60,812 nucleotides of DNA from Leptospira jelokensis (GTDB taxonomy: Bacteria; Spirochaetota; Leptospiria; Leptospirales; Leptospiraceae): NCBI RefSeq assembly GCF_004769635.1, contig NZ_RQGH01000006.1:1-60812 (forward strand). The letters run 5' to 3'. The notes below the pieces were generated by a model. The model saw only the letters and a list, made by a program, of their open reading frames with translations. It was not told the DNA's origin and ran no database searches. Positions 1 to 8,205 of this stretch are shown here, in pieces (the first letter of the stretch is position 1; the number at the start of each line of letters is the position of its first letter). The translations under genes and the position numbers were made by a program.

Positions 1-177
1 GAAAAATTTTGGGAGCGAAGGAACATACCCAACCAACCCACCTTATTTGATCCACCTTCTTAAATTTTTCAAATGGATGGAAATCAAAACATCAATCCAT
101 TTCGGTTGGAATGGATTTTGTTGCATTTTTTTCAAACTGTAACATCCGTTCCTTGGTAATTCCTATCAAATTATGGG
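1..177. other. Left-edge stretch, no gene recognised
   Basis: No convincing coding region is visible. An 8-base inverted repeat (71-78 with 95-102, AAATGGAT/ATCCATTT) lies downstream of the photolyase-like gene on the minus strand and could help terminate it, but it has no clean T-run. Confidence 0.3.
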
Positions 178-1017
178 TCAAATGCAAATTGGTAGATTTG
201 GATCTAATTCCAATCTTTCATAAGAATCCGCAAATATGGTAGTGATTTTATTGTTTTCAAACTGCACTTTTTTGTCATAAAACCATTGTTTTGTGGAGTT
301 AAATGCGTTAGATAGGTCAAAATCAGAAAGTTCCAAAAATTCTTTTGGAATTTCTTTTAGGTTCATCAGCTCCTCATAACTAAGATCTAAAAATGTATTT
401 TGATCGTTCGTTTTGAGATATTTATTGATGTTTTCCTGGTTGGCAAAGTATTTTTTAGAGCTAAAGGAACCAGAAACCCATTGCCAACTGCATGTATTAC
501 TTGCTAAGTCTGCATCTAACAAATGATAATACATCCACTGAGAAGGTAGTTTCCAATAGGCACCGGAAAGATTACAAACTAAAGATGCGATGTACATGCG
601 GACGTGGTTGTGCAAATACCCATTTTCATAAAAATCCAACAATTCCCTGTCGATCCCACTGATACCCGTCCCGAGAGAACTTTTTAGTATTGCCTTTGGG
701 ATTTTAGTGTGTTTCACATTCGGTTGGGGATGTTTCAAATCTTGGAATAAAAGATCTCCTTTATTCCTCCAAACTTCCTGAAAATAATCCCTCCAGGTAA
801 GCTCTTGGACAAATTTTGTGATTTGGTATGGTTTGAAACCTAAGTTGGAAACATAATCAAATATCTGTTTTGTGGAAATGAAACCACGTGCAATGTATGG
901 TGAGAGCAAGGAAACTGCCCCATCGATGTAATTGCGGGAGCTAGCATACAGGATCGGATTTACAGTTTGTATTCTTCTTTCGATGGATTTTAGGTCTGTT
1001 GGGAAGGTGACTTTCAA
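178..1017 (-). CDS. Short cryptochrome/photolyase-like FAD-binding protein
   Basis: The protein matches only the C-terminal FAD-binding domain of the photolyase/cryptochrome family. Visible landmarks are WRDYFQEVWR, the NGYLHNHVRMYIASL stretch, and DADLASNTCSWQWVSGSFSSK, the counterpart of the DLASNxxxWQW flavin-pocket signature. At 279 aa it lacks the N-terminal antenna/Rossmann domain of a full photolyase (about 450-500 aa). Translation must start at a TTG, because an in-frame TAG lies 16 bases upstream (1033-1035) and no other usable start codon lies between; no Shine-Dalgarno is apparent. After WQW the sequence continues KKYFANQENINKY instead of the usual RxFNP, as in short photolyase-like proteins I recall from other bacteria. 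Family assignment is firm. Repair activity versus light sensing cannot be decided. Confidence 0.8.
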   Translation of the reverse strand: MKVTFPTDLKSIERRIQTVNPILYASSRNYIDGAVSLLSPYIARGFISTKQIFDYVSNLGFKPYQITKFVQELTWRDYFQEVWRNKGDLLFQDLKHPQPNVKHTKIPKAILKSSLGTGISGIDRELLDFYENGYLHNHVRMYIASLVCNLSGAYWKLPSQWMYYHLLDADLASNTCSWQWVSGSFSSKKYFANQENINKYLKTNDQNTFLDLSYEELMNLKEIPKEFLELSDFDLSNAFNSTKQWFYDKKVQFENNKITTIFADSYERLELDPNLPICI

Positions 1018-1156
1018 TGGATTTACGAATGCCTAAGTGAATTGGTTAGTTCCAATCGTTAGACGGAAAATCCAAGTGATCCCTCCTTAATTTATTGACA
1101 ATTGGAAGGATTTTCTTTAGAATCAAAAGTCATTTCCATGATTGGGTTCTGATCAG

Positions 1157-1825
1157 ATGAAGCAGTTACAACAAATATGTGTTAAGTTATTAATTTTGAT
1201 TCCGATGTTCCTTTGTTTTGGACCTTTGGGTGCAATCTCCTATTATGATAATGGCGAAACCTTAACGGTTATGGCTGAGAAAGGACTGAATCTGCGGGAC
1301 AAACCATCCGCCAAAGGCAAAAAACTAACACAAATTCCATTGGGTGGTCAGGTAAAAGTACTTTCAAAAAAAGAAACGAAACCAGAAACAATTGATGGAA
1401 TCAAAGGGTACTGGATCGAAGTGAGTTTTCAAACATCGAAAGGTTATGTATTTGATGGTTTCCTGAGTCGACTGCCTTCTCCTCCGAAACAATGTAAAGG
1501 TTTGAAGGATTACCTAACAAAATCGTATGGACCGAGCAAACTCGAAACAATTTCGATGGGAGATTACGAAGGTAAGTCTGCGTATCGTTACAAACAATCA
1601 ATCTTGTATATGACAGAAGGAGGAGATACATTTGATTTGTATTTTCCTGAGATTTCGATGGAAGAGATGTATTTGCTTGGAAAACTTTGTCGAGAATTTA
1701 CGGGTGATACTTTTACATTGGATGGATCCAATGCTTTCACTGCTCCCTCCAAAAATAAACAAGAGTTAATGATTCGTATTTATCAGGATGAAAATGGTGT
1801 GACCATCCTCAGAAAAGATTTATAA
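1157..1825 (+). CDS. Secreted SH3b-domain protein
   Basis: An N-terminal hydrophobic signal (LLILIPMFLCFGPLGAIS) is followed by a bacterial SH3 (SH3b) domain with the usual LNLRDKPSAKGKKLTQIPLGGQVKVL pattern and a closing GYVFDGFLS strand. SH3b domains bind peptidoglycan or peptides, so a periplasmic or envelope role is likely. The C-terminal ~110 residues (KQCKGLKDYLTKSYG onward) are not recognised. The ATG at 1157 is preferred over an in-frame TTG at 1142 because it starts the signal peptide directly. The next gene is 63 bases downstream on the same strand, so the two may be co-transcribed. Confidence 0.7.
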   Translation: MKQLQQICVKLLILIPMFLCFGPLGAISYYDNGETLTVMAEKGLNLRDKPSAKGKKLTQIPLGGQVKVLSKKETKPETIDGIKGYWIEVSFQTSKGYVFDGFLSRLPSPPKQCKGLKDYLTKSYGPSKLETISMGDYEGKSAYRYKQSILYMTEGGDTFDLYFPEISMEEMYLLGKLCREFTGDTFTLDGSNAFTAPSKNKQELMIRIYQDENGVTILRKDL

Positions 1826-1888
1826 GGACGTAAATAAATTTCCATTGCCATCATTTTGAAAGGAAATCAAATCTGTATTGAGGACAAT

Positions 1889-2488
1889 ATGAAACTGATC
1901 AAAAAAATTATTTTAATCGTTGTGATCGTTGGTGCGATTGGGTTATCCTTTTACGCCTATATGGGTGGATTCCGTGAAGTTGAAGTGAAAGAAACAAACT
2001 TCGGACCAGTCGAAATTTTTATCTACACTCACAAAGGCGCTTACAAAAATTTAAATGAAAGTTGGGATAAATTCCAAAAAGAATGGGAATCGATAGGCCT
2101 TACAGAATGTAATAGTCTTGCTATTTACTTGGATGGACCAGAGACCCCAGAAGAAAATTTGAGATCTGTTTTGGGATGCCGTATGGATGGACTCTCCGAT
2201 GCCCAAGTCAAATCGATCAAAACAAAATTGAATACATTCCAGATCCCTGCTGTGAAGTGTATCACAGCAACCTTTCCGTTTAAGAATATTGTTTCTTATT
2301 TCCTTGCGCCAACAAAGGTGTATCCAAAGTTTCAGGAATTCCTTTCCGATAAATCTGCCAAAACATCTGTTGCAATCGAAGTGTATGGCGGATCTTCAAA
2401 TTTTGTTGATCACATTGATTTTTTTATGCCAATCGAAGTCAGTCGTGAGGCATTCGCTCCATTGGAAGGACTTTTCCAAACCAAGTAG
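1889..2488 (+). CDS. Membrane-anchored GyrI-like domain protein
   Basis: One N-terminal transmembrane segment (IILIVVIVGAIGLSFYAYM) precedes a domain resembling the GyrI-like/effector-binding fold (EVEVKETNFGPVEIFIYTHKGAYKNL; later IPAVKCITATFPF). Such domains bind small molecules or, in GyrI, gyrase. No DNA-binding domain is attached, and the protein is predicted to be membrane-tethered. The ATG at 1889 is chosen over the upstream in-frame start at 1856 because AGGA lies four bases before it and it begins directly at the membrane anchor. The gene is convergent with icd. The ligand is unknown. Confidence 0.6.
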   Translation: MKLIKKIILIVVIVGAIGLSFYAYMGGFREVEVKETNFGPVEIFIYTHKGAYKNLNESWDKFQKEWESIGLTECNSLAIYLDGPETPEENLRSVLGCRMDGLSDAQVKSIKTKLNTFQIPAVKCITATFPFKNIVSYFLAPTKVYPKFQEFLSDKSAKTSVAIEVYGGSSNFVDHIDFFMPIEVSREAFAPLEGLFQTK

Positions 2489-2501
2489 GGAATGAAAATA
2501 T

Positions 2502-2533
2502 TCCACTGTCCGATTTTGGATTCGAACAGTGGA
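2502..2533. terminator. Hairpin between convergent genes
   Basis: TCCACTGT (2502-2509) pairs perfectly with ACAGTGGA (2526-2533), with extra CGA/TCG pairing inside. On the minus strand the hairpin is followed by ATATTTTCATT, so it best fits the end of icd. It may work in both directions. Confidence 0.5.
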
Positions 2534-2554
2534 TTGTTGATGAAATACGTTCTT

Positions 2555-4042
2555 TCACTCTCCTTGGCCCAAAGAATAACCTGGAACTCCATCAAACTCA
2601 TATAAATTTTCTGTTTTGATAAAGTCATAACCCTTTGCTTCTAAAATTGTAAGCACTGCTGTAATGTCTTTGTGTTGGATTTTTCCACCAGTTGGAGATA
2701 CAAACCGGCATCGGAAATGGTCTGTTAAAAATGTTTCCTTTTGACCTTTGGGATAAACTTTTACTCCACGGTTAGTGATCATTTTTAAATGTAAAAATTG
2801 TTCTGCAATTGATTCTATGTTTTTACCTAAAACATCTGGGTTTCGATTGTTAGGAATATCTAAAAATACATCCACACCAACAAGTTCCTTTTTTTCCTTT
2901 TGATTGGATAAACTTAATTGAAATGACTTAGGTTTCACGAGTTCACTTGCAGTTAAAACATTTGGATCTTTTCCGAGTCGATCAATGATGGCATCCGCAT
3001 ATTCTTTGGTTCCAACTAGAATTGTGTTTTTCTCATTTTGATAGATATCTGCTGTCCGGTATCCGTCTTCTAAAGTTTTTAATACGGCATTCCGAATCAA
3101 TTTTGCTTTTCCCGGTTTTCCTAAGTGGGTTAACATCATCACGGTTGCTTTGATCACTGCAGTTGGATTGGCAATGTTTTTCCCAGCGATATCAGGAGCA
3201 CTTCCATGAACTGCTTCAAACATTGAGACCATATCCCCAATGTTAGCTGATCCACACATCCCTACAGAACCTGTTACCTCTGCGGCTATATCGGAAAGAA
3301 TATCACCATAAAGATTGGGAGCAAGGATTACATCAAATTTTTGAGGTCGATTTGCAAGTAAAGCTGCGCCAATATCAATGATCATACTTTCCGCTTCAAT
3401 CTCTGGGTATTCTTTTGCAATGGTCAAAAAAATATTAGCAAACATGCCATCAGTAATTTTCATGATATTGTCTTTCACCATACAAGTGATCTTCTTTCTT
3501 CCATTGGACCTAGCAAATTCAAAAGCATAACGAACAATTTTTTCAGTCCCTGGCACCGTAATCAATTTTAAACATTGAGTGACTTCTCTTGTTTGGCGGT
3601 GTTCAATCCCAGCATATGTGTCTTCTTCGTTTTCACGTATGATGACAATGTCCGTACCATAATGATTTGTTTTAATGAAAGGATCATATGTTTTTGCCGG
3701 CCTAACATTTGCATACAATCCTAAAGTTTTTCGAATGGTAACGTTTAAACTTTTGTAACCTTTACCTCTTGGTGTTGTGATTGGACCTTTGAGAATGGTA
3801 GGATATTGACGGATGGTATCCCAAGCATTTTCACCAATCCCAGAGAGTATTCCGGATAAATAAACGGAAGAACCAGCTTCGATTTTTTCAAATTGAATGC
3901 CTGACTTGGCATAATCTAAAATACGAATGGTTTGACCAATGATCTCTGGCCCAATTCCATCTCCTTCGATAAGTGTGACAACGACTTTATCTTTCTCGTC
4001 CGTATTCGATTGGTTTGGATTTTCTAATGTTTTTGTTGGCAT
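2555..4042 (-). CDS. icd: Isocitrate dehydrogenase, long Thermus-type, probably NAD-dependent
   Basis: This is the TCA-cycle enzyme oxidising isocitrate to 2-oxoglutarate and CO2. Family signatures are LIEGDGIGPEI near the N-terminus, substrate residues in KSLNVTIRK (about 97-105) and RENEEDTYAGIEH (about 136-148), the catalytic Lys in CMVKDNIMK (190), and metal-binding Asp residues in YGDILSD (247, 251). At 495 aa with a ~130-residue C-terminal extension it matches the length of the Thermus-type enzyme. Residues 284-285 are Asp-Ile (SAPDIAGKN), where NADP enzymes usually carry Lys-Tyr, so I infer NAD preference. The ATG at 4042 has AGGAG upstream (AGGAGACGAAAATG); the longer in-frame extension to 4108 is unlikely. 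It is a single gene, convergent with the GyrI-like protein. Confidence 0.9.
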   Translation of the reverse strand: MPTKTLENPNQSNTDEKDKVVVTLIEGDGIGPEIIGQTIRILDYAKSGIQFEKIEAGSSVYLSGILSGIGENAWDTIRQYPTILKGPITTPRGKGYKSLNVTIRKTLGLYANVRPAKTYDPFIKTNHYGTDIVIIRENEEDTYAGIEHRQTREVTQCLKLITVPGTEKIVRYAFEFARSNGRKKITCMVKDNIMKITDGMFANIFLTIAKEYPEIEAESMIIDIGAALLANRPQKFDVILAPNLYGDILSDIAAEVTGSVGMCGSANIGDMVSMFEAVHGSAPDIAGKNIANPTAVIKATVMMLTHLGKPGKAKLIRNAVLKTLEDGYRTADIYQNEKNTILVGTKEYADAIIDRLGKDPNVLTASELVKPKSFQLSLSNQKEKKELVGVDVFLDIPNNRNPDVLGKNIESIAEQFLHLKMITNRGVKVYPKGQKETFLTDHFRCRFVSPTGGKIQHKDITAVLTILEAKGYDFIKTENLYEFDGVPGYSLGQGE

Positions 4043-4138
4043 TTTCGTCTCCTGGTATGTAAAATAATACGCGAATTTTAGTTCGTATATTAGACCCAGT
4101 GAAACCATTTTGGGTATAATTTTTTTTTATTTCCCCCC

Positions 4139-4171
4139 GATTTCCATTGTTGCTGCAAACAAATGGAAATC
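4139..4171. terminator. Ten-base-pair inverted repeat between icd and the membrane-protein gene
   Basis: GATTTCCATT (4139-4148) and AATGGAAATC (4162-4171) are perfectly complementary around a 13-base loop. It follows the stop of the minus-strand gene ending at 4186. It lacks a T-run on that strand, so the terminator call is tentative. Confidence 0.35.
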
Positions 4172-4185
4172 TTGGATGTAATTTT

Positions 4186-4923
4186 TTAGTTACTTTCTCT
4201 TATTTTGTTTTTGATCGAGAGTAAAATTCCAAGGACATGACAGATGATAGCCAATGGAACAAAAAATAAAGGGATAAGAGTCATTGGAAAATATCCAACG
4301 ATTGCATTCGATGGATGAACATCATAGAATTGGAATGGGTAAGGTGCAGATAAAACTCCTACACTCAATGTATGCAATAATCCTAATAAAGAAACTACAT
4401 TCCAAATTAATATCCAATTCGTATTGATGAACTTGAATCTGAATAACAGGTAAATGATAGGGGCTGTGATAGGAACAATGATATCAAAATTGTTTCCTGT
4501 AAATGTCATAATAGAGGGTTGAATTCCTGTAAATACGTTGGTGTAGATGATTGATTCTGGTATGAATCGCCAAACTTGGAATAATACCAGGTTTTCTTTT
4601 CCAAAATATTTGATTAAATCATAAAGAGGAGAACATATAATCAGATAAAGGCTTACGAGTGTAATAGAGAAACTAAGCAGAGGCATTCTCGGCGGAAATT
4701 TAAATGTTTCCAAAAAACCTAAATAGGAAAGATACAAACAAAATCCAAAGTAGAGTGAGATTTTAAACCAAATCTTTTTGATTTCATTTATCTGATTCGG
4801 GAATTGTTTTTTGCTATTTTTGAATCCTATCCAACTGATGAATAGGTAAAGGAGACAGGAAGAAACAATTGTGATCAATTGGTTAAACCAGGGGATGTAG
4901 ATGATTGTTGTGTTCATAGACAT
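4186..4923 (-). CDS. Polytopic membrane protein of unknown function
   Basis: The 245-aa protein is largely hydrophobic with about six to seven membrane segments (for example ITIVSSCLLYLFISWIGF, LLSFSITLVSLYLIICSPLY, IVPITAPIIYLLFRF, LIPLFFVPLAIICHVLGILL). I recognise no family. It starts either at ATG 4923 or at ATG 4917 two codons later; neither has a strong ribosome site. It lies 41 bases downstream of the membrane-bound LuxR-type regulator on the same strand, so the two probably form an operon, with this protein a candidate partner or target of the regulator. Confidence 0.55.
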   Translation of the reverse strand: MSMNTTIIYIPWFNQLITIVSSCLLYLFISWIGFKNSKKQFPNQINEIKKIWFKISLYFGFCLYLSYLGFLETFKFPPRMPLLSFSITLVSLYLIICSPLYDLIKYFGKENLVLFQVWRFIPESIIYTNVFTGIQPSIMTFTGNNFDIIVPITAPIIYLLFRFKFINTNWILIWNVVSLLGLLHTLSVGVLSAPYPFQFYDVHPSNAIVGYFPMTLIPLFFVPLAIICHVLGILLSIKNKIRESN

Positions 4924-4961
4924 CAGTCTATCGTACTCTTAAATTTTTTGGAATCTGCGAC

Positions 4962-5000
4962 TTGTCATGGTTTGTATGAATCCCCATGACAATTGTCATG
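4962..5000. repeat. Triple TGTCATG repeat with a 16-bp palindrome
   Basis: CATGACAATTGTCATG (4985-5000) is a perfect 16-bp palindrome. A further TTGTCATGG (4962-4970) can pair with CCATGACAA (4984-4992) over nine bases. The block spans the last codons and stop of the LuxR-type gene and sits just upstream of the next gene, so it could be an operator or an intra-operon RNA switch or processing site. Confidence 0.5.
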
Positions 5001-6167
5001 AATATAAGATTTTGAGATTGTTTTTGATAAAAAATAGAGAAATCTTTGGAATTTATCTCCAGTTGTGTTTGGTGATTCTCTATCAATAGTTTTGGAATAT
5101 AAATTACTGAGATGGTTCCTGAATGTTCCATCGGAAATATCTAAATAAAAACGAATTTGTTTTTTAGAGAAACCTCTGATCATCATTTCTACGATTTCAA
5201 TTTCTTTTTTTGTCAGTTGGTATGAATTCATTTTTGCAGTGATTTGAGAGACATTCGATTTTTCTTGGAATGCATTCCCTCCTATCAAACCATCATGATT
5301 TTGATTATGAAAAGCATTTGCTTTTGCATTGAATTTTTGAATCAATTGAAATAAAAAATAAAGAAACGCCATTCCAATGATAAATGAAATCAAATACTGG
5401 ACAGATGGATTGGAATTTAAAGTCCATTGTAGCAAGATAAAACCTAAAATGGTGGTACCAAAGAGGGATAAAAATTCAGTAATATAATGGATCTTATGTT
5501 GAGACCAGTTCTTTGTTAATAAAAGAGAAAAGAATGCACTGATGATTGTATCAATCACCATGCCAAAAGGAAAAATAGGAACTCCATACAATGCTAAGAA
5601 ATTAAAAGCAAAGCCAATCCACCAAACAAGGAGTAAATATGAGAAAACCGTAAAATCGTTTTCAACTTCCTCTTTAGGGCTTACTAATAAATAAAGGGAA
5701 ATGAAAAATGATAAGAAGAAGCCAAAGCCAATTAGAATTTTTGCTCTGAGATGTAATATTGGCCAGAATCCCCAGTCGTATTGATTCCAACCTAAAATGA
5801 GAAAGGATTGTCCTAAAAAATAATCAATATTGATGAGAAGAAGGTATATGAAAGTGATGGCAAGAGATATCTTCATGAGAAGTGTGGATTGGCTTCTACC
5901 AGAAAGTGTATGGCTCATTTTTAGAAATAGATAAGGTATAAAAAAGATCACACATCGAAACAGATGAAATGCTAAATATGCTTCCTTTTCGGTTTGAGAT
6001 TTGAAGACTCCGATTAGGAATAAGTTTCCAAACAGCAAAGCAATGGATATCCACTTTAAAGATATGAAGATAGGATATTTGAATCTTACTGATGAAATGA
6101 ATACAGAAAGATTAGAAACTAGGGCTGCTATACATAATAATATTGGGATTTGTAATTCACCGATCAT
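4965..6167 (-). CDS. Membrane-integrated LuxR-type transcriptional regulator
   Basis: The first ~290 residues hold about eight to nine transmembrane segments. The C-terminal ~70 residues form a LuxR/FixJ-type helix-turn-helix: SYQLTKKEIEIVEMMIRGFSKKQIRFYLDISDGTFRNHLSNLYSKT. This suggests a one-component regulator that senses something in or across the membrane and binds DNA from it. AGGAG upstream of the ATG (nine-base spacing) supports the start. It is divergent from the TetR gene across about 200 bases. The sensed signal and target are unknown; the membrane protein downstream and the palindrome at its own 3' end are candidates. Confidence 0.75.
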   Translation of the reverse strand: MIGELQIPILLCIAALVSNLSVFISSVRFKYPIFISLKWISIALLFGNLFLIGVFKSQTEKEAYLAFHLFRCVIFFIPYLFLKMSHTLSGRSQSTLLMKISLAITFIYLLLINIDYFLGQSFLILGWNQYDWGFWPILHLRAKILIGFGFFLSFFISLYLLVSPKEEVENDFTVFSYLLLVWWIGFAFNFLALYGVPIFPFGMVIDTIISAFFSLLLTKNWSQHKIHYITEFLSLFGTTILGFILLQWTLNSNPSVQYLISFIIGMAFLYFLFQLIQKFNAKANAFHNQNHDGLIGGNAFQEKSNVSQITAKMNSYQLTKKEIEIVEMMIRGFSKKQIRFYLDISDGTFRNHLSNLYSKTIDRESPNTTGDKFQRFLYFLSKTISKSYIHDNCHGDSYKP

Positions 6168-6371
6168 CCTAATTTTCTCCTAAAACATAATTTTGGTTTT
6201 TGATTATGTAGCCTAAAGGAAATCCTAGCCAATAGCCTTAAAAAAGATTCTCGCTTGAAGTTCCATGCCCAATTATGAAAATAACCTAGTTGTTAGTTTT
6301 CGATTTTAGTTTGTCATGAAAAGAAAAATAACATTCGAATTTTAAACATCATTTTTGACTTGGTGGTTTTT

Positions 6372-6953
6372 ATGCCTAAGATTGTGGATCATCAACAGTA
6401 TCGAGTTGAGTTATTATCGAAATCACTTCCTATTTTTGTTTCAAAAGGTGTGGCTTCCGTTTCTATGCGAGAACTTTCGAAAGAATTAGGTGTCTCCACG
6501 GGAACATTATACCATTACTTCCCAACAAAAGAAGCCTTATTCACTTCTATGGTCAAATACCTCGTTTCTTCGGATGCTGAAGCAATTCACAAGCTTTCGG
6601 AAGAAAGTTCAAGTATCATCGACATAATGAATTTTGTTGCTGGAAAAGAAGGGCATTTTTTAAATTTGATGTTACTTGCAGTGGATGTGAAACGACAACT
6701 TTCAGATTCACAGGAATTGATCCAATTAGTAGATGAATCGTTTTCAGCATATGAATCTGCCTTAAATAGATTTTTTCCAAAAGAAACCGATGGCAAAGGA
6801 GGTAAGGCATTTTTATCATTCTTTGTTGGTGTATTGTTTTTGAAATCCAAAGGTGATGAAGATACTTCCTGGATTGAGTTATTCGAAGGATTAAAATACC
6901 TGGGAGATCTTTTCTCCGATAAAGGTAAAAATTCGGATTCCTCAATCTCTTAA
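6372..6953 (+). CDS. TetR-family transcriptional regulator
   Basis: The N-terminal helix-turn-helix is typical of TetR (ASVSMRELSKELGVSTGTLYHYFPTKEALF, about residues 25-55). The variable C-terminal ligand domain gives no ligand. The in-frame ATG at 6372 is preferred over TTG 6360 because the family motif has the usual distance from it; no strong Shine-Dalgarno is visible. A DUF445 membrane protein follows 39 bases downstream and is probably co-transcribed. A TetR regulator elsewhere in the genome, or this one, could act on the dyad before the AlkB operon, but I found no matching dyad in front of this gene. Confidence 0.8.
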   Translation: MPKIVDHQQYRVELLSKSLPIFVSKGVASVSMRELSKELGVSTGTLYHYFPTKEALFTSMVKYLVSSDAEAIHKLSEESSSIIDIMNFVAGKEGHFLNLMLLAVDVKRQLSDSQELIQLVDESFSAYESALNRFFPKETDGKGGKAFLSFFVGVLFLKSKGDEDTSWIELFEGLKYLGDLFSDKGKNSDSSIS

Positions 6954-6992
6954 ATATCGTAATTACATTTTATTGATAAACTCATCACCTAT

Positions 6993-8204
6993 ATGTTTCC
7001 ATCTGATTTGATCCTGATTGCAACCATTCCTTTTACTTACGCACTGATTGGATGGTTTACAAATTGGTTGGCGTTAAAAATGACTTTTTATCCAATTCGA
7101 TTTTTCGGTTATCCTCCTTATTTTGGTTGGCAAGGAATCATTCCAAGAAAAGCGAATAAAATTGCACATAACTTTGTTGAGGTGATTACTGAAAAATTGT
7201 TGGATGTGAAGGAAATTGCAAAAAAAATAGATGATACAATAGTTGAAAAAAAATTATCGAATGCACTGGAACCAACGATTCAAAAAGCTACAATCGATTT
7301 TGCAAATTCCATCGATCCAGAGTTTTGGAATAAAATTCCAAAAAATTTGCAAACGGAGATCATAGGAAAAATCAAAAAAGAAAGTGGAGTGATCATAAAA
7401 AAAATCACTCGTGAAATACAAGAAGACATCCATTCAAAATTGAATATTAAACATCTTGTATTTGAAAAAATGACTGGTGAAAATACAAAAACGATTGTCG
7501 AAATGTTCCAACGTGTTGGAGGACCGGAATTCAAATTCATCGAGCGATCAGGGCTTTATTTTGGATTCCTTTTAGGTTTGTTCCAACTAATTGTTTGGTT
7601 TTATTTTCCGATTGCATGGACATTGCCACTCCAGGGAATTTTAGTTGGGTACGTAACAAATTTTTTAGCAATTCAAATGATCTTTCGTCCAATTGAACCA
7701 AAAAAATATTTTGGAATTTTTGAATACCAAGGTTTATTTTTAAAACGTAAAGATGCTGTTTCACTCGCATTTGCAAAAATTGTTTCAGAACAAATTCTAA
7801 GTTCCAAAAATATTTTAGAAGAGTTGTTGTTCGGAAAGGCTGCAGAGATTTTACTCGCTGACATACAAAAAGAGATATTCATTCAAATTGATAAGATCAC
7901 AACGTTTACAAAACCTCTCATTGCAGTCTCCGGTAAGTGGGCTACCTATGAAACATCGAAACTTGATATTTCTAAAACAATTACTGAAGCCACCATTCTC
8001 CATGCGAAAGGGTTAGATGATTATCTACATTCATGTATGGCCTTAGATACAATCATCACAAATAAAATGAAAGTTATGTCTGCGAAAGAATTTGAATCTA
8101 TCTTACGTTCAGCATTCCAGGAAGATGAATTACTTTTGATTTTAATAGGAGCCGCATTAGGAGCTTTTGTTGGTTTTTTGCAATTGGTTTTGGTATCAGT
8201 TTAA
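6993..8204 (+). CDS. DUF445 family membrane protein
   Basis: The N-terminus has the characteristic DUF445 opening, a membrane segment followed by GWFTNWLALKMTFYP and a GWQGIIPRKANKIA motif. The motif pair recurs near residue 205-250 (GILVGYVTNFLAIQMIFRP, then FEYQGLFLKRKDAVSLAFA), as expected for the duplicated family architecture. A final hydrophobic helix (LLLILIGAALGAFVGFLQLVLV) closes the protein. Function is not established. It follows the TetR gene on the same strand and ends one base before the end of the convergent FadL gene, leaving no room for a separate terminator. Confidence 0.8.
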   Translation: MFPSDLILIATIPFTYALIGWFTNWLALKMTFYPIRFFGYPPYFGWQGIIPRKANKIAHNFVEVITEKLLDVKEIAKKIDDTIVEKKLSNALEPTIQKATIDFANSIDPEFWNKIPKNLQTEIIGKIKKESGVIIKKITREIQEDIHSKLNIKHLVFEKMTGENTKTIVEMFQRVGGPEFKFIERSGLYFGFLLGLFQLIVWFYFPIAWTLPLQGILVGYVTNFLAIQMIFRPIEPKKYFGIFEYQGLFLKRKDAVSLAFAKIVSEQILSSKNILEELLFGKAAEILLADIQKEIFIQIDKITTFTKPLIAVSGKWATYETSKLDISKTITEATILHAKGLDDYLHSCMALDTIITNKMKVMSAKEFESILRSAFQEDELLLILIGAALGAFVGFLQLVLVSV

Positions 8205-8205
8205 A

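Noticed and set aside
4928..5131. A 67-codon open frame overlapping the LuxR-type gene
   Set aside because: It is read in another frame across the HTH-coding region of a well-supported gene.
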